This document shows, one piece after another, positions 1 through 5,602 of a stretch of DNA of 9,990 nucleotides. A program made the translations under genes and the position numbers. The stretch's first letter is position 1. Each line of letters opens with the position of its first letter. Location: positions 1 to 9,990 of the forward strand of contig CAKVJS010000030.1 in the NCBI GenBank assembly GCA_934754755.1. Direction: 5' to 3'. The notes below the pieces were generated by a model, which was not told the DNA's origin, did not search any database, and saw only the letters and a list, made by a program, of their open reading frames with translations. The DNA comes from an uncultured Erysipelotrichales bacterium (GTDB lineage Bacteria > Bacillota_I > Bacilli_A > Erysipelotrichales > Coprobacillaceae).

Positions 1-1120
1 GGGAAATAGCACGAACATTATTCGTAAAGGCGTAGCTGTTATATTCATCTAAAAATTTTTGTTGTAAGGATTGTACAACGGAGTCATAACTATAAATTGT
101 AGCTACTGGATATTTATAGATATCTAATGTGGTTTCTAAAGATACAATCGTATAATCTTCTAATGTTAATACCTTTTTGTGCGTTAAGGAAAGTAAATAA
201 GCAGTTAATGGTTGCATATTATCTAATATTATTTTAGGAGAAACGTGATTCATAGAGTCCTCTAGTGCTAAAATCTTCTGATATAGGTAATTTTGTTGTG
301 GATAATTTATTTCAGAAAGTGTAAAGGTATATTTATAACCTTTATATTTTTGAAATACTTTATACGTATCTAAGTAGCCTAGTGTCATTCTCTGGTCGAG
401 GGCATCACGACTAAAATCAAAAAAAGTACCTAGATTATTATACGGTCTGATGCGGATGATAGAAGGACGGTCTAAGAAATATTCATGAACTGGCCCATTT
501 TGTAACTCTATCGTTATAATAGCATCAGCTCCCAGGTTGATAGCAGCGGTAATAGGTAGATTATCGTAATAGCCACCATCGATATAACCTTGTTTTTCGA
601 TATAATAGACAGGAAAAGCCGGAAAACAAGAAGCTGATGCAATCGCATATTCGACGGCTTCATCAGGATTCATATCTTTTTTTGTTATTTCCTGGGGAAT
701 TAAAGAAGGATATAGTATGGTTACCAAGCCGTAATCAATAGGACTAGAGCGAAATCTATAACTATTAAAGTGTTGATTGATCAAGGATATAAGCGGGGCA
801 TTATCCGCACCCTTATGTTTAATATAGGACTTAAAAAAAGAGGTGATTAGATTCTTTTGGGACAATATAGAATCCATTGAAAAATCATCGAAAGAAATAG
901 GGTGCGTAATGACATCCTGTAATGTTAAATTTGACCAAAGGTTATATAAAGTCTCTGGTTCCTGTTGTACGACTAATAAGCCGTTTAAAGCTCCAATAGA
1001 AGTACCGGTAACAATATCAAATTGGAATCCTAATTCATATAGAGCCTTTATACTTCCTGCCTGATAGGCACCTTTAGCGCCACCACCAGCTAAAACTAAG
1101 GCATTTTTAATAGTGATCAC
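1..1120 (-). CDS. Patatin-like phospholipase family protein (3' end outside window)
   Basis: A serine lipid acyl hydrolase of the patatin family, expected to cleave acyl chains from membrane lipids in the cytoplasm or at the inner membrane face. The frame stays open for 373 codons to the window edge, so the C-terminus is missing. Visible motifs are the oxyanion-hole stretch GGGAKG at residues 12-17, the nucleophile elbow GTSIG with Ser41, and the catalytic Asp181 in a DGG motif; Ser and Asp form the family's catalytic dyad. No signal peptide or membrane segment is seen. The region after about residue 200 is longer than the minimal patatin domain and is not recognised. The start is uncertain: GTG at 1120 is the only conventional start before the glycine loop, but its AAGGA ribosome site is only about 1 base away. 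An ATT codon at 1111 would be better spaced and give the usual MKNALVLAGGG-like beginning. Its own promoter lies just upstream. Substrate is unknown. Confidence 0.9.
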   Translation of the reverse strand, partial: MITIKNALVLAGGGAKGAYQAGSIKALYELGFQFDIVTGTSIGALNGLLVVQQEPETLYNLWSNLTLQDVITHPISFDDFSMDSILSQKNLITSFFKSYIKHKGADNAPLISLINQHFNSYRFRSSPIDYGLVTILYPSLIPQEITKKDMNPDEAVEYAIASASCFPAFPVYYIEKQGYIDGGYYDNLPITAAINLGADAIITIELQNGPVHEYFLDRPSIIRIRPYNNLGTFFDFSRDALDQRMTLGYLDTYKVFQKYKGYKYTFTLSEINYPQQNYLYQKILALEDSMNHVSPKIILDNMQPLTAYLLSLTHKKVLTLEDYTIVSLETTLDIYKYPVATIYSYDSVVQSLQQKFLDEYNSYAFTNNVRAIS

Positions 1121-1144
1121 ATCCTTTTTGTATATATATGCATT

Positions 1145-1153
1145 ATTATACCA
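1145..1153 (-). promoter_or_regulatory. Extended -10 promoter of the patatin gene
   Basis: Read on the minus strand, TGGTATAAT is a perfect -10 hexamer with an upstream TGn extension, about 25 bases before the GTG start. No good -35 box is seen; that place is taken by the ssb terminator stem. Extended -10 promoters often work without a strong -35. Confidence 0.5.
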
Positions 1154-1162
1154 GCTTAGAAT

Positions 1163-1195
1163 AATAAACAGAAGACATAGGGTCTTCTGTTTATT
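1163..1195 (-). terminator. Hairpin terminator of ssb
   Basis: Perfect 14-bp inverted repeat (1163-1176 with 1182-1195) around a 5-base loop, just past the ssb stop on the minus strand. The distal arm and following bases are T-rich in that direction (TGTTTATTATT). It separates ssb from the patatin gene. Confidence 0.7.
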
Positions 1196-1206
1196 TGTTA
1201 TATTTT

Positions 1207-1545
1207 TTATGTTTTATTTCCATCTATGTATTTATCTAAGAAACTTACTTTTTCAGCAACTACTTCCATTGTTGTAATTCGTTGTTTTTCCGAAGTTTCA
1301 AAGGTTCGGGATTGTAATCTACCCTTAATACCGATGATGCTACCTTTTTTACTACAATCTATTAATGCTTCCGCGATGCCACGCCATAATATAACACTAA
1401 CATAGTCTGATTCAATGACACCAATACCATTTTTAAACCCTTTTTCGATTTCTAAGACAGCAATCGCAATTTTTGCACCATTATTCGTCTCCTTTAGGGT
1501 CGGCTCATTGGCTAATTTACCTAGTAATACAACTTCATTTATCAT
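1207..1545 (-). CDS. ssb: Short single-stranded DNA-binding protein (SsbB-like)
   Basis: An OB-fold protein that coats single-stranded DNA in replication, repair or DNA uptake. The 112 residues cover essentially only the OB domain: INEVVLLGKLANEP at the N-terminus, the DYVSVILWRGIAE strand with Trp54, and KKGSIIGIKGRLQSRTFE at about 67-84. The protein ends at residue 112 (DGNKT) with no glutamine/glycine-rich linker and no acidic DDxLPF-type tip, through which full-length SSB recruits partner proteins. The size and missing tail resemble B. subtilis SsbB, the competence-linked paralogue, so a full-length ssb beside rpsF/rpsR is expected elsewhere. The ATG at 1545 is preferred over the longer frame from 1626 because AAGGAGGG lies 7 bases upstream (1553-1560) and the SSB homology begins there. 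A competence role is inference. Confidence 0.9.
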   Translation of the reverse strand: MINEVVLLGKLANEPTLKETNNGAKIAIAVLEIEKGFKNGIGVIESDYVSVILWRGIAEALIDCSKKGSIIGIKGRLQSRTFETSEKQRITTMEVVAEKVSFLDKYIDGNKT

Positions 1546-1566
1546 TATAATACCCTCCTTACAGGG

Positions 1567-1595
1567 AGTATATAAAAAAATAATTGGACTGTAAA
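1567..1595 (-). promoter_or_regulatory. Sigma-A-type promoter of ssb
   Basis: On the minus strand TTTACA (1590-1595) and TATACT (1567-1572) are separated by exactly 17 bases. The predicted transcript would start near 1560, inside the ribosome-binding site, giving a very short leader. This promoter lies inside the longer alternative ssb frame, which supports the start at 1545. Confidence 0.55.
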
Positions 1596-1691
1596 ATAGG
1601 CAAATTAAAATAATTATGTATTCCAATAATTATATAAAACATATATAACAATAAATAAAATATATTTTACATATATGAAAATATAATTAAC

Positions 1692-1725
1692 TACATTTAA
1701 TAATAATATATTATTATTAAATGTA
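1692..1725. repeat. Perfect 34-bp AT-rich palindrome between divergent genes
   Basis: Each half is 17 bases and the two halves are exact reverse complements with no spacer; the arms begin TACATTTAATAATAA. It lies between the divergent ssb and ridA promoters, about 35 bases upstream of the ridA -35 box. A shorter 14-bp palindrome (TAAAATATATTTTA, 1656-1669) lies on the ssb side. It could be a regulator site, a cruciform-forming sequence or a neutral remnant. It sits upstream of both divergent genes, so it is not an obvious terminator for either. Confidence 0.7.
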
Positions 1726-1759
1726 AATTAATATAAAATCATAAAATCGTGTAATCGTT

Positions 1760-1787
1760 TTGTAAAAAATATATTTCCTGTTATAAT
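1760..1787 (+). promoter_or_regulatory. Promoter of ridA
   Basis: TTGTAA (1760-1765) and a perfect TATAAT (1782-1787) with a 16-base spacer, 21 bases before the ridA start codon. Confidence 0.6.
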
Positions 1788-1808
1788 AGACAAAAAGGAG
1801 TGAAAAAA

Positions 1809-2183
1809 ATGAAAAAAATAGTTTGTACAGATAAAGCACCAGGTGCGATTGGGCCATATAGCCAAGGAATACAAGTGGGAGATTTATTCTTCTTTTCAGG
1901 ACAGTTACCAATAGATCCAAAAACAGGAGAAATGCCAGAAGGTATTGCTAATCAGACGAAACAGTCATTTGAAAATATTAAAGGATTACTTGAAAGTCAA
2001 GGATTAACATTTAATGATGTTGTTAAAACAACTGTATTTCTAAATGCCATAGAAGATTTTGCAGCCATGAATGAAATTTATGCTACTTATTTTACGGATA
2101 CTTTCCCAGCTCGTAGTGCCTTTGAAGTAGCTGCATTACCTAAAGGTGCCTTAGTAGAGGTTGAGGTTATTGCCGGAAAATAA
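1809..2183 (+). CDS. ridA: RidA family reactive enamine/imine deaminase
   Basis: RidA hydrolyses the reactive 2-aminoacrylate and related enamines/imines made by PLP-dependent threonine/serine dehydratases, protecting PLP enzymes; it works as a cytoplasmic trimer. The 124-residue length is typical. Family features seen: the N-terminal KAPGAIGPYSQ (9-19), the FFSGQLPIDP strand (28-37), Arg102 in the ARSAFEVAALPKGALVEVEVIA block, which is the substrate-carboxylate-binding arginine of the family, and the conserved acidic residues of its VEVEV ending. The start at 1809 is chosen because AAGGAG ends at 1800, 8 bases upstream; a GTG at 1800 in the same frame lies inside that ribosome site. The stop is followed after 94 bases by a small gene with no clear terminator between, so the two may share a transcript. 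Confidence 0.95.
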   Translation: MKKIVCTDKAPGAIGPYSQGIQVGDLFFFSGQLPIDPKTGEMPEGIANQTKQSFENIKGLLESQGLTFNDVVKTTVFLNAIEDFAAMNEIYATYFTDTFPARSAFEVAALPKGALVEVEVIAGK

Positions 2184-2277
2184 AATCCAGGAACAAGACA
2201 CACTCTTATACATTATAGACTTGCATAATAAAACTACCCTAGTCGGGTATACGAGTTATAAAGTCGAGGTATATGAT

Positions 2278-2547
2278 ATGTCTATCCAACAGTATTTTAG
2301 AAGTCAAGGGGCCATAAAACAAAAAGGATACAAAGCTGCTATGTCTTGGAATAATATGCAAATATATCCAACGGCTGGTCGCCTCCATCCTAATTGTTGT
2401 TGGCTTCATATGGATGCTGTGTATCAAGTTGGTGTAGAGAATTGTTGTTTACTATTACATAAATATAGCATTGAAATTACACCAACAGAAATATTAAAAT
2501 TAGGCATTCGCATCTTTCAAAAGGAAGCCAATGTCAATTCCATATAA
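2278..2547 (+). CDS. Hypothetical 89-residue protein with two Cys-Cys pairs
   Basis: I do not recognise this protein. It is small, probably cytoplasmic, with no signal peptide or membrane segment. The central block from about residue 35 (IYPTAGRLHPNCCWLHMDAVYQ) carries two vicinal cysteine pairs (NCC and ENCC) and several histidines, which could suit metal binding or redox chemistry, but nothing proves it. The ATG at 2278 is chosen for a GAGG ribosome site 8 bases upstream. The frame stays open upstream past the ridA end, and a TTG at 2221 is possible but has no ribosome site. Codon use looks like the neighbours. The stop codon lies inside the strong hairpin terminator. It probably shares a transcript with ridA. 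Confidence 0.65.
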   Translation: MSIQQYFRSQGAIKQKGYKAAMSWNNMQIYPTAGRLHPNCCWLHMDAVYQVGVENCCLLLHKYSIEITPTEILKLGIRIFQKEANVNSI

Positions 2548-2592
2548 AGTAAAAGGATATAGCCAAAAAGCTATATCCTTTTACTTTATATG
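2541..2592 (+). terminator. Perfect 23-bp hairpin terminator
   Basis: Two 23-base arms (2541-2563 and 2570-2592) pair perfectly around a 6-base loop (CAAAAA). The left arm contains the TAA stop of the preceding gene. Downstream comes a T-rich run (CCTCTTTTTTTAG at about 2601-2613). It ends the ridA transcript and isolates the YjbA-like gene. Confidence 0.75.
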
Positions 2593-2653
2593 CGTATAAT
2601 CCTCTTTTTTTAGTGGATACTAACTATAAGTGCTACGAATTATTTTAACGAGG

Positions 2654-2682
2654 TTCATTTATTTACCCTGTATGAATATAGT
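2654..2682 (+). promoter_or_regulatory. Promoter of the YjbA-like gene
   Basis: TTCATT (2654-2659) and TATAGT (2677-2682) with a 17-base spacer, 22 bases before the start codon and just before a strong AAGGAGG. Confidence 0.45.
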
Positions 2683-2704
2683 GAATAAATAAGGAGGATC
2701 TTGC

Positions 2705-3289
2705 ATGTTAAAAATTATGGTTAATTGGGTTAAGGAAGATGAAGAGTTGTTGGAGCCATATGAGTGGTGCCAACATGATGATTTAGAGGTAATAGAACAA
2801 CTTACCGTATATCGGGTTACCTCTCGTACACTATACGACTTTGTCTATGGCTGTATTAAAATGAAAGATGATGTGTACTTTAGTCAAATTTTTGCAGTCA
2901 GTGATACAAAGTATTGTGTAATCGTAGAAATCGATTCCAAAGGTAAACTCATATATCGAAGTTTAACATCGTATAAAAGTCGTGACCAAATTAATCAGTT
3001 ATGTCAAGAAAAACCGATCACTACGTTTTGTTATATTATGTACGATGAGGGAATGATTAAAGAATTTGGTTTAACCCGTAAGGAGCGTTTAAAAAAACAA
3101 TATGTAGTAGATAGTATTGATACGCTATATATTGAAAATTATAATGAGTTTGTGAACCTATGCAATCAATTGGGAATTAAAAATGAACAAGGTGTTGCCT
3201 TGTACCTAGTTCTCAAACAGAAACTAGATAAAGGATATTCTTTTTTGCATGAATTATTATACAACTCATTAATAAAAATAGATAGCTAA
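2705..3289 (+). CDS. YjbA-like protein of unknown function (UPF0736/DUF3603)
   Basis: The N-terminus (VNWVKEDEELLEPYEWCQHDDLEVIEQL, here in short: VNW, then YEW near residue 19, then a DD pair) resembles B. subtilis YjbA, where a VNW start, an FYEW motif and an acidic DD pair occur in the same order. As in B. subtilis, it lies next to trpS. The family has no established function. The protein has 194 residues, shorter than the roughly 250 I recall for YjbA, with no signal peptide or membrane segment; the C-terminal third (IENYNEFVNLCNQLG and on) looks helical. AAGGAGG at 2691-2697 with a 7-base spacer supports the start. It converges on trpS with 2 bases between stops. The family call rests on remembered sequence and on synteny. 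Confidence 0.7.
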   Translation: MLKIMVNWVKEDEELLEPYEWCQHDDLEVIEQLTVYRVTSRTLYDFVYGCIKMKDDVYFSQIFAVSDTKYCVIVEIDSKGKLIYRSLTSYKSRDQINQLCQEKPITTFCYIMYDEGMIKEFGLTRKERLKKQYVVDSIDTLYIENYNEFVNLCNQLGIKNEQGVALYLVLKQKLDKGYSFLHELLYNSLIKIDS

Positions 3290-3291
3290 TA

Positions 3292-4275
3292 CTATTTAAT
3301 AGTAATCCCTAATTTCTTTTCTACTTTACGTAATTTCTTTTGGGATAAGTATCTTGCTTTTTGTGCACCTTCCTGTAATATATCAGCTATATAGCTCCCC
3401 GTTGTAATCTCTTGGTAGCGCGATTGGATTTGTACTAGTTCTTGGCCAACTAGATCCGCAAGATCTTTCTTAAATGTTCCATACCCTTGATTTTGGTAAC
3501 GCTTTGCAATCGTTTCTATTGATGTATGGGTTAAAACGGAGTAAATTTCTAAAAGATTTGATAACCCTGGTTTGTTTTTTCGATCATAATAGATGGCGTT
3601 ATCACTATCGGTAATAGCAGACATTATTTTTTTCTTAGAAATGGCTATCGGATCTAAAATATAAATACATCCCTTTTCTGAAGTGGAAGATTTAGACATT
3701 TTCTGTGTTGGATTTTGTAGATCCATGATCCGTCCACCGACCTTAGGAATGAGTGGCTCTGGTAAATGGAAGGTATCACTATACCGGTGATTAAAACGTT
3801 CTGCAAGATTTCTCGCTAATTCTACGTGTTGTTTTTGATCTTCCCCAGTTGGTACATAATCTGGATCATACATTAAAATATCAGCACTCATTAAAGAGGG
3901 ATAGTTAAATAAACCTGCACCAATACTTGTTTCCTTCTTACTTTTATCTTTATATTGGGTCATTCTTGATAGTTCACCCATGGATACCATGCACCCTAAA
4001 TACCATCCAAGTTGTGCGTGCTCAAGAACGTCTGATTGTAAAAAGAGAGTTACCTTTTTGGGGTCTAATCCAGCAGCTAGATATAAGGCAATTAGATCTT
4101 TTGTGTCTTGCCGCAATGTTTTGGGCTCTTGAAATACAGTTAATGAGTGTAAATTCGCAATAAATATAAATAATTCATAAGTATCCTGATACTCTACAAA
4201 GGGTTTAATCGCCCCGATATAGTTTCCGAGGGTTACCCGTCCTGATGGTTTGATACCGCTTAACATTCGTTTCAT
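3292..4275 (-). CDS. trpS: Tryptophanyl-tRNA synthetase
   Basis: Charges tRNA-Trp with tryptophan using ATP; class Ic synthetase, cytoplasmic dimer. The 327-residue length is normal for bacterial TrpRS. The HIGH-equivalent motif is PSGRVTLGNYIGA (10-22), with Thr in place of the first His, as in Bacillus enzymes. The KMSKS loop is complete at 192-196. The block GEDQKQHVELARNLAERFN (144-162) is the typical ATP/Trp-site region. A GGAG site lies 8 bases before the ATG at 4275. The probable promoter leaves a leader of only about 30 bases, too short for a T-box riboswitch, so tryptophan-tRNA sensing by T-box is unlikely here. It is transcribed alone, converging on the YjbA-like gene. Confidence 0.97.
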   Translation of the reverse strand: MKRMLSGIKPSGRVTLGNYIGAIKPFVEYQDTYELFIFIANLHSLTVFQEPKTLRQDTKDLIALYLAAGLDPKKVTLFLQSDVLEHAQLGWYLGCMVSMGELSRMTQYKDKSKKETSIGAGLFNYPSLMSADILMYDPDYVPTGEDQKQHVELARNLAERFNHRYSDTFHLPEPLIPKVGGRIMDLQNPTQKMSKSSTSEKGCIYILDPIAISKKKIMSAITDSDNAIYYDRKNKPGLSNLLEIYSVLTHTSIETIAKRYQNQGYGTFKKDLADLVGQELVQIQSRYQEITTGSYIADILQEGAQKARYLSQKKLRKVEKKLGITIK

Positions 4276-4314
4276 AATTTCATCTCCGATCTTTTAATTG
4301 TAATATAGTAAGAT

Positions 4315-4320
4315 TATAGT
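4315..4320 (-). promoter_or_regulatory. Probable -10 box of trpS
   Basis: TATAAT on the minus strand about 40 bases before the trpS start. Only a weak T-rich -35 (TTTTCT) is seen at 17 bases. Confidence 0.35.
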
Positions 4321-4382
4321 ATATAGAAATAAAAAAGAAAACGAAAAAGGAAAAAAATAATAGGAATACATAGAAAATGATG

Positions 4383-4388
4383 TATAAT
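4383..4388 (+). promoter_or_regulatory. Probable -10 box of spx
   Basis: A perfect TATAAT 86 bases before the spx start, with no recognisable -35 upstream. Spx-family genes are often controlled at the promoter, so a weak -35 would fit activator or stress-sigma use, but that is inference. Confidence 0.35.
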
Positions 4389-4400
4389 AGGATTGTTATA

Positions 4401-4474
4401 AAGGTGATCGAGACTCATAGTTTCTCTATGGATATATCCATCCATGTTACTGTAAAAAAAGGAGTGAAGATAGT
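4401..4474 (+). other. Leader of spx with small inverted repeats
   Basis: The leader holds CATAG-TTTCT-CTATG (a 5-bp stem) and an overlapping perfect 14-bp palindrome ATGGATATATCCAT (4428-4441). It ends in AAGGAGTG before the ATG at 4475. The repeats could be an operator or a small RNA structure; no known riboswitch is recognised. Confidence 0.3.
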
Positions 4475-4924
4475 ATGATTCGAATCTATACTGCACCGAG
4501 TTGTGCCTCTTGTAGAAAAGTAAAAACTTGGCTAAAGGAGCATGACATTCCATATGTTGAAAAGAATATATTCTCTACATTGATTCGTGAGGTAGAGTTA
4601 AGAGAATTGTTAGAGCGTAGTGAAAATGGGACGGACGATATTATATCAAAACGCTCAAAAATTATTAAGGAACAAAATATTGATATCGATAGTATGACCA
4701 TGAACGATTTAATTAAGTTTATACAAAAAAATCCCTCCATTTTAAAACGTCCCATTATGATTGATGAAAGAAGATTTCAAGTTGGTTATAATGCAGAGGA
4801 AATCCGCATATTCATCCCACGAGAATTACGAAAATTAACTTGTCGTAATGATATATGCCCGCATTTTAGTGATGAAATAATTCAAGAATTTAAAGACTCT
4901 TTTTTAGAAAATAACGGAGACTAA
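4475..4924 (+). CDS. spx: Spx-family transcriptional regulator (ArsC/thioredoxin fold)
   Basis: Spx binds the alpha subunit of RNA polymerase and redirects transcription during disulfide stress; in B. subtilis it is degraded by ClpXP with YjbH. The protein carries the redox switch CASC (Cys10-Cys13). It also has NGTDDIISKRSKI (51-63), matching the conserved RGT-xxIISxRSK region, and KRPIMIDERRFQVGYNAEEI (91-110), matching the family's RPI-D-RLQVGYN signature. At 149 residues it is longer than the about 131 of Spx; the extra C-terminus adds Cys123 and Cys128 (TCRNDICPHF) and an acidic helix. The arsenate-reductase alternative is unlikely, since ArsC uses a CX5R-type site whereas CXXC with the QVGYN block is Spx-type. 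AAGGAG precedes the ATG by 10 bases. Its stop overlaps that of the convergent CYTH gene. Confidence 0.9.
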   Translation: MIRIYTAPSCASCRKVKTWLKEHDIPYVEKNIFSTLIREVELRELLERSENGTDDIISKRSKIIKEQNIDIDSMTMNDLIKFIQKNPSILKRPIMIDERRFQVGYNAEEIRIFIPRELRKLTCRNDICPHFSDEIIQEFKDSFLENNGD

Positions 4925-4936
4925 AAAGAGTTTTTA
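4891..4936 (+). terminator. Terminator embedded in the overlapping spx and CYTH gene ends
   Basis: Arms 4891-4907 and 4921-4936 pair over about 16 bp, with one bulged T and one G-U pair, around a 13-base loop. On the plus strand the descending arm runs into TTTTTATTTTG. It includes both stop codons. On the minus strand the T-run is weaker, so it mainly terminates spx and perhaps partly the CYTH gene. Confidence 0.65.
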
Positions 4937-5499
4937 TTTTGAGATGCTTTTAGTCTTTGTAATTTACTTGGACAGTTTGTACTATATGACAGGTGATAGG
5001 GAGCTATTATCTGTAGGAATGCATGGTATCCCTTGCATTTATTATCGACTTCGAATTCCAGTTCATAATCGATGATATTAGAATACTCATTTTTATCTAA
5101 ACTTAAGATACCATAGCGGTGGGCAATATCTACGCGATGCGTACGTAAGATAAGGTTTGTACATAAATCACTTGGTACAATTGATAGACCTTTTAAATAC
5201 GTAAAGATAGCATTGTCTATAGGCTGCTTTTGCATAATGGCCTTTACTTCTTGCGATGATAATGGGATTGTGGTTTCATAGTTTCCCACTTGCATGGGCT
5301 GCTTTAAAGTAAGCTCATACTGCTCTTTTTTATGGCGGATACGTAACATATATTTTTTTTGATCGAATAGTGGATGAGTTAGATAATAATTAACTTGTGT
5401 ATAAGTATCTATTATTTTTGATTGGTGATGGTCATAAAGGGATTGATATATATCTTTTGTTATGAGTATTTTGTATTCTATCTCTATTTGTGATGACAT
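4921..5499 (-). CDS. CYTH domain protein (YjbK-like)
   Basis: CYTH proteins form an eight-stranded tunnel that binds triphosphates with a divalent metal; members include inorganic triphosphatases and adenylate cyclases. The N-terminal ExExK signature is present (Glu6, Glu8, Lys10 in EIEYK). It is followed by the basic strand LRIRHK (52-57), the TLK strand (64-66), LRTHR (119-123), and the acidic strand DYELEFEV (144-151), all expected tunnel residues. At 192 residues it matches the B. subtilis YjbK size class, and position beside spx and NAD kinase also matches. The ATG at 5499 is chosen because GGAGG lies 6 bases upstream and the ExExK motif must be near the N-terminus; the longer frame from 5688 runs antisense into the NAD kinase gene. 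The physiological substrate is not known; triphosphatase is the likely activity. Confidence 0.88.
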   Translation of the reverse strand: MSSQIEIEYKILITKDIYQSLYDHHQSKIIDTYTQVNYYLTHPLFDQKKYMLRIRHKKEQYELTLKQPMQVGNYETTIPLSSQEVKAIMQKQPIDNAIFTYLKGLSIVPSDLCTNLILRTHRVDIAHRYGILSLDKNEYSNIIDYELEFEVDNKCKGYHAFLQIIAPYHLSYSTNCPSKLQRLKASQNKNSF

Positions 5500-5521
5500 C
5501 AGTATCCTCCTTTTGTTAAAG

Positions 5522-5549
5522 TGTATAATAAACAAGACGAAAAGTAAAA
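5522..5549 (-). promoter_or_regulatory. Promoter of the CYTH gene
   Basis: On the minus strand TTTTAC (5544-5549) and TATACA (5522-5527) with a 16-base spacer, about 23 bases before the start codon. Confidence 0.4.
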
Positions 5550-5552
5550 TGG

Positions 5553-5581
5553 TGTACACATTTATAAATAATCGATATAAT
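5553..5581 (+). promoter_or_regulatory. Promoter of the NAD kinase operon
   Basis: TGTACA (5553-5558) and a perfect TATAAT (5576-5581) with a 17-base spacer; the -10 ends 21 bases before the start codon, followed by GGAGGTGA. It lies back to back with the CYTH promoter. Confidence 0.5.
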
Positions 5582-5602
5582 AAGAATATGGAGGTGATAG
5601 TA

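Noticed and set aside
843..1064. 73-codon open frame on the plus strand inside the patatin gene
   Set aside because: It lies wholly antisense to a gene with clear GGGxKG and GTSIG motifs and has no ribosome site of its own.
1546..1626. N-terminal extension of SSB resembling a hydrophobic leader
   Set aside because: It covers the ssb promoter and ribosome site. SSB homology begins at the ATG at 1545.
3290..3304. Small inverted repeat TACTATT-T-AATAGTA at the trpS/YjbA-like gene ends
   Set aside because: The arms leave almost no loop and there is no T-run, so it is not a convincing terminator.
4276..4474. Possible T-box or other riboswitch before trpS or spx
   Set aside because: The trpS leader is only about 30 bases from the likely -10, and no T-box sequence or specifier-like structure is seen on either strand.
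4314..4553. 79-codon minus-strand frame over the trpS-spx spacer
   Set aside because: It runs antisense into spx and through both promoter regions; composition is that of A/T-rich spacer and there is no ribosome site.
4475..4924. Arsenate reductase (ArsC) annotation
   Set aside because: The CXXC at 10-13 and the RPIMID/QVGYN block are those of Spx, and no ars genes are nearby.
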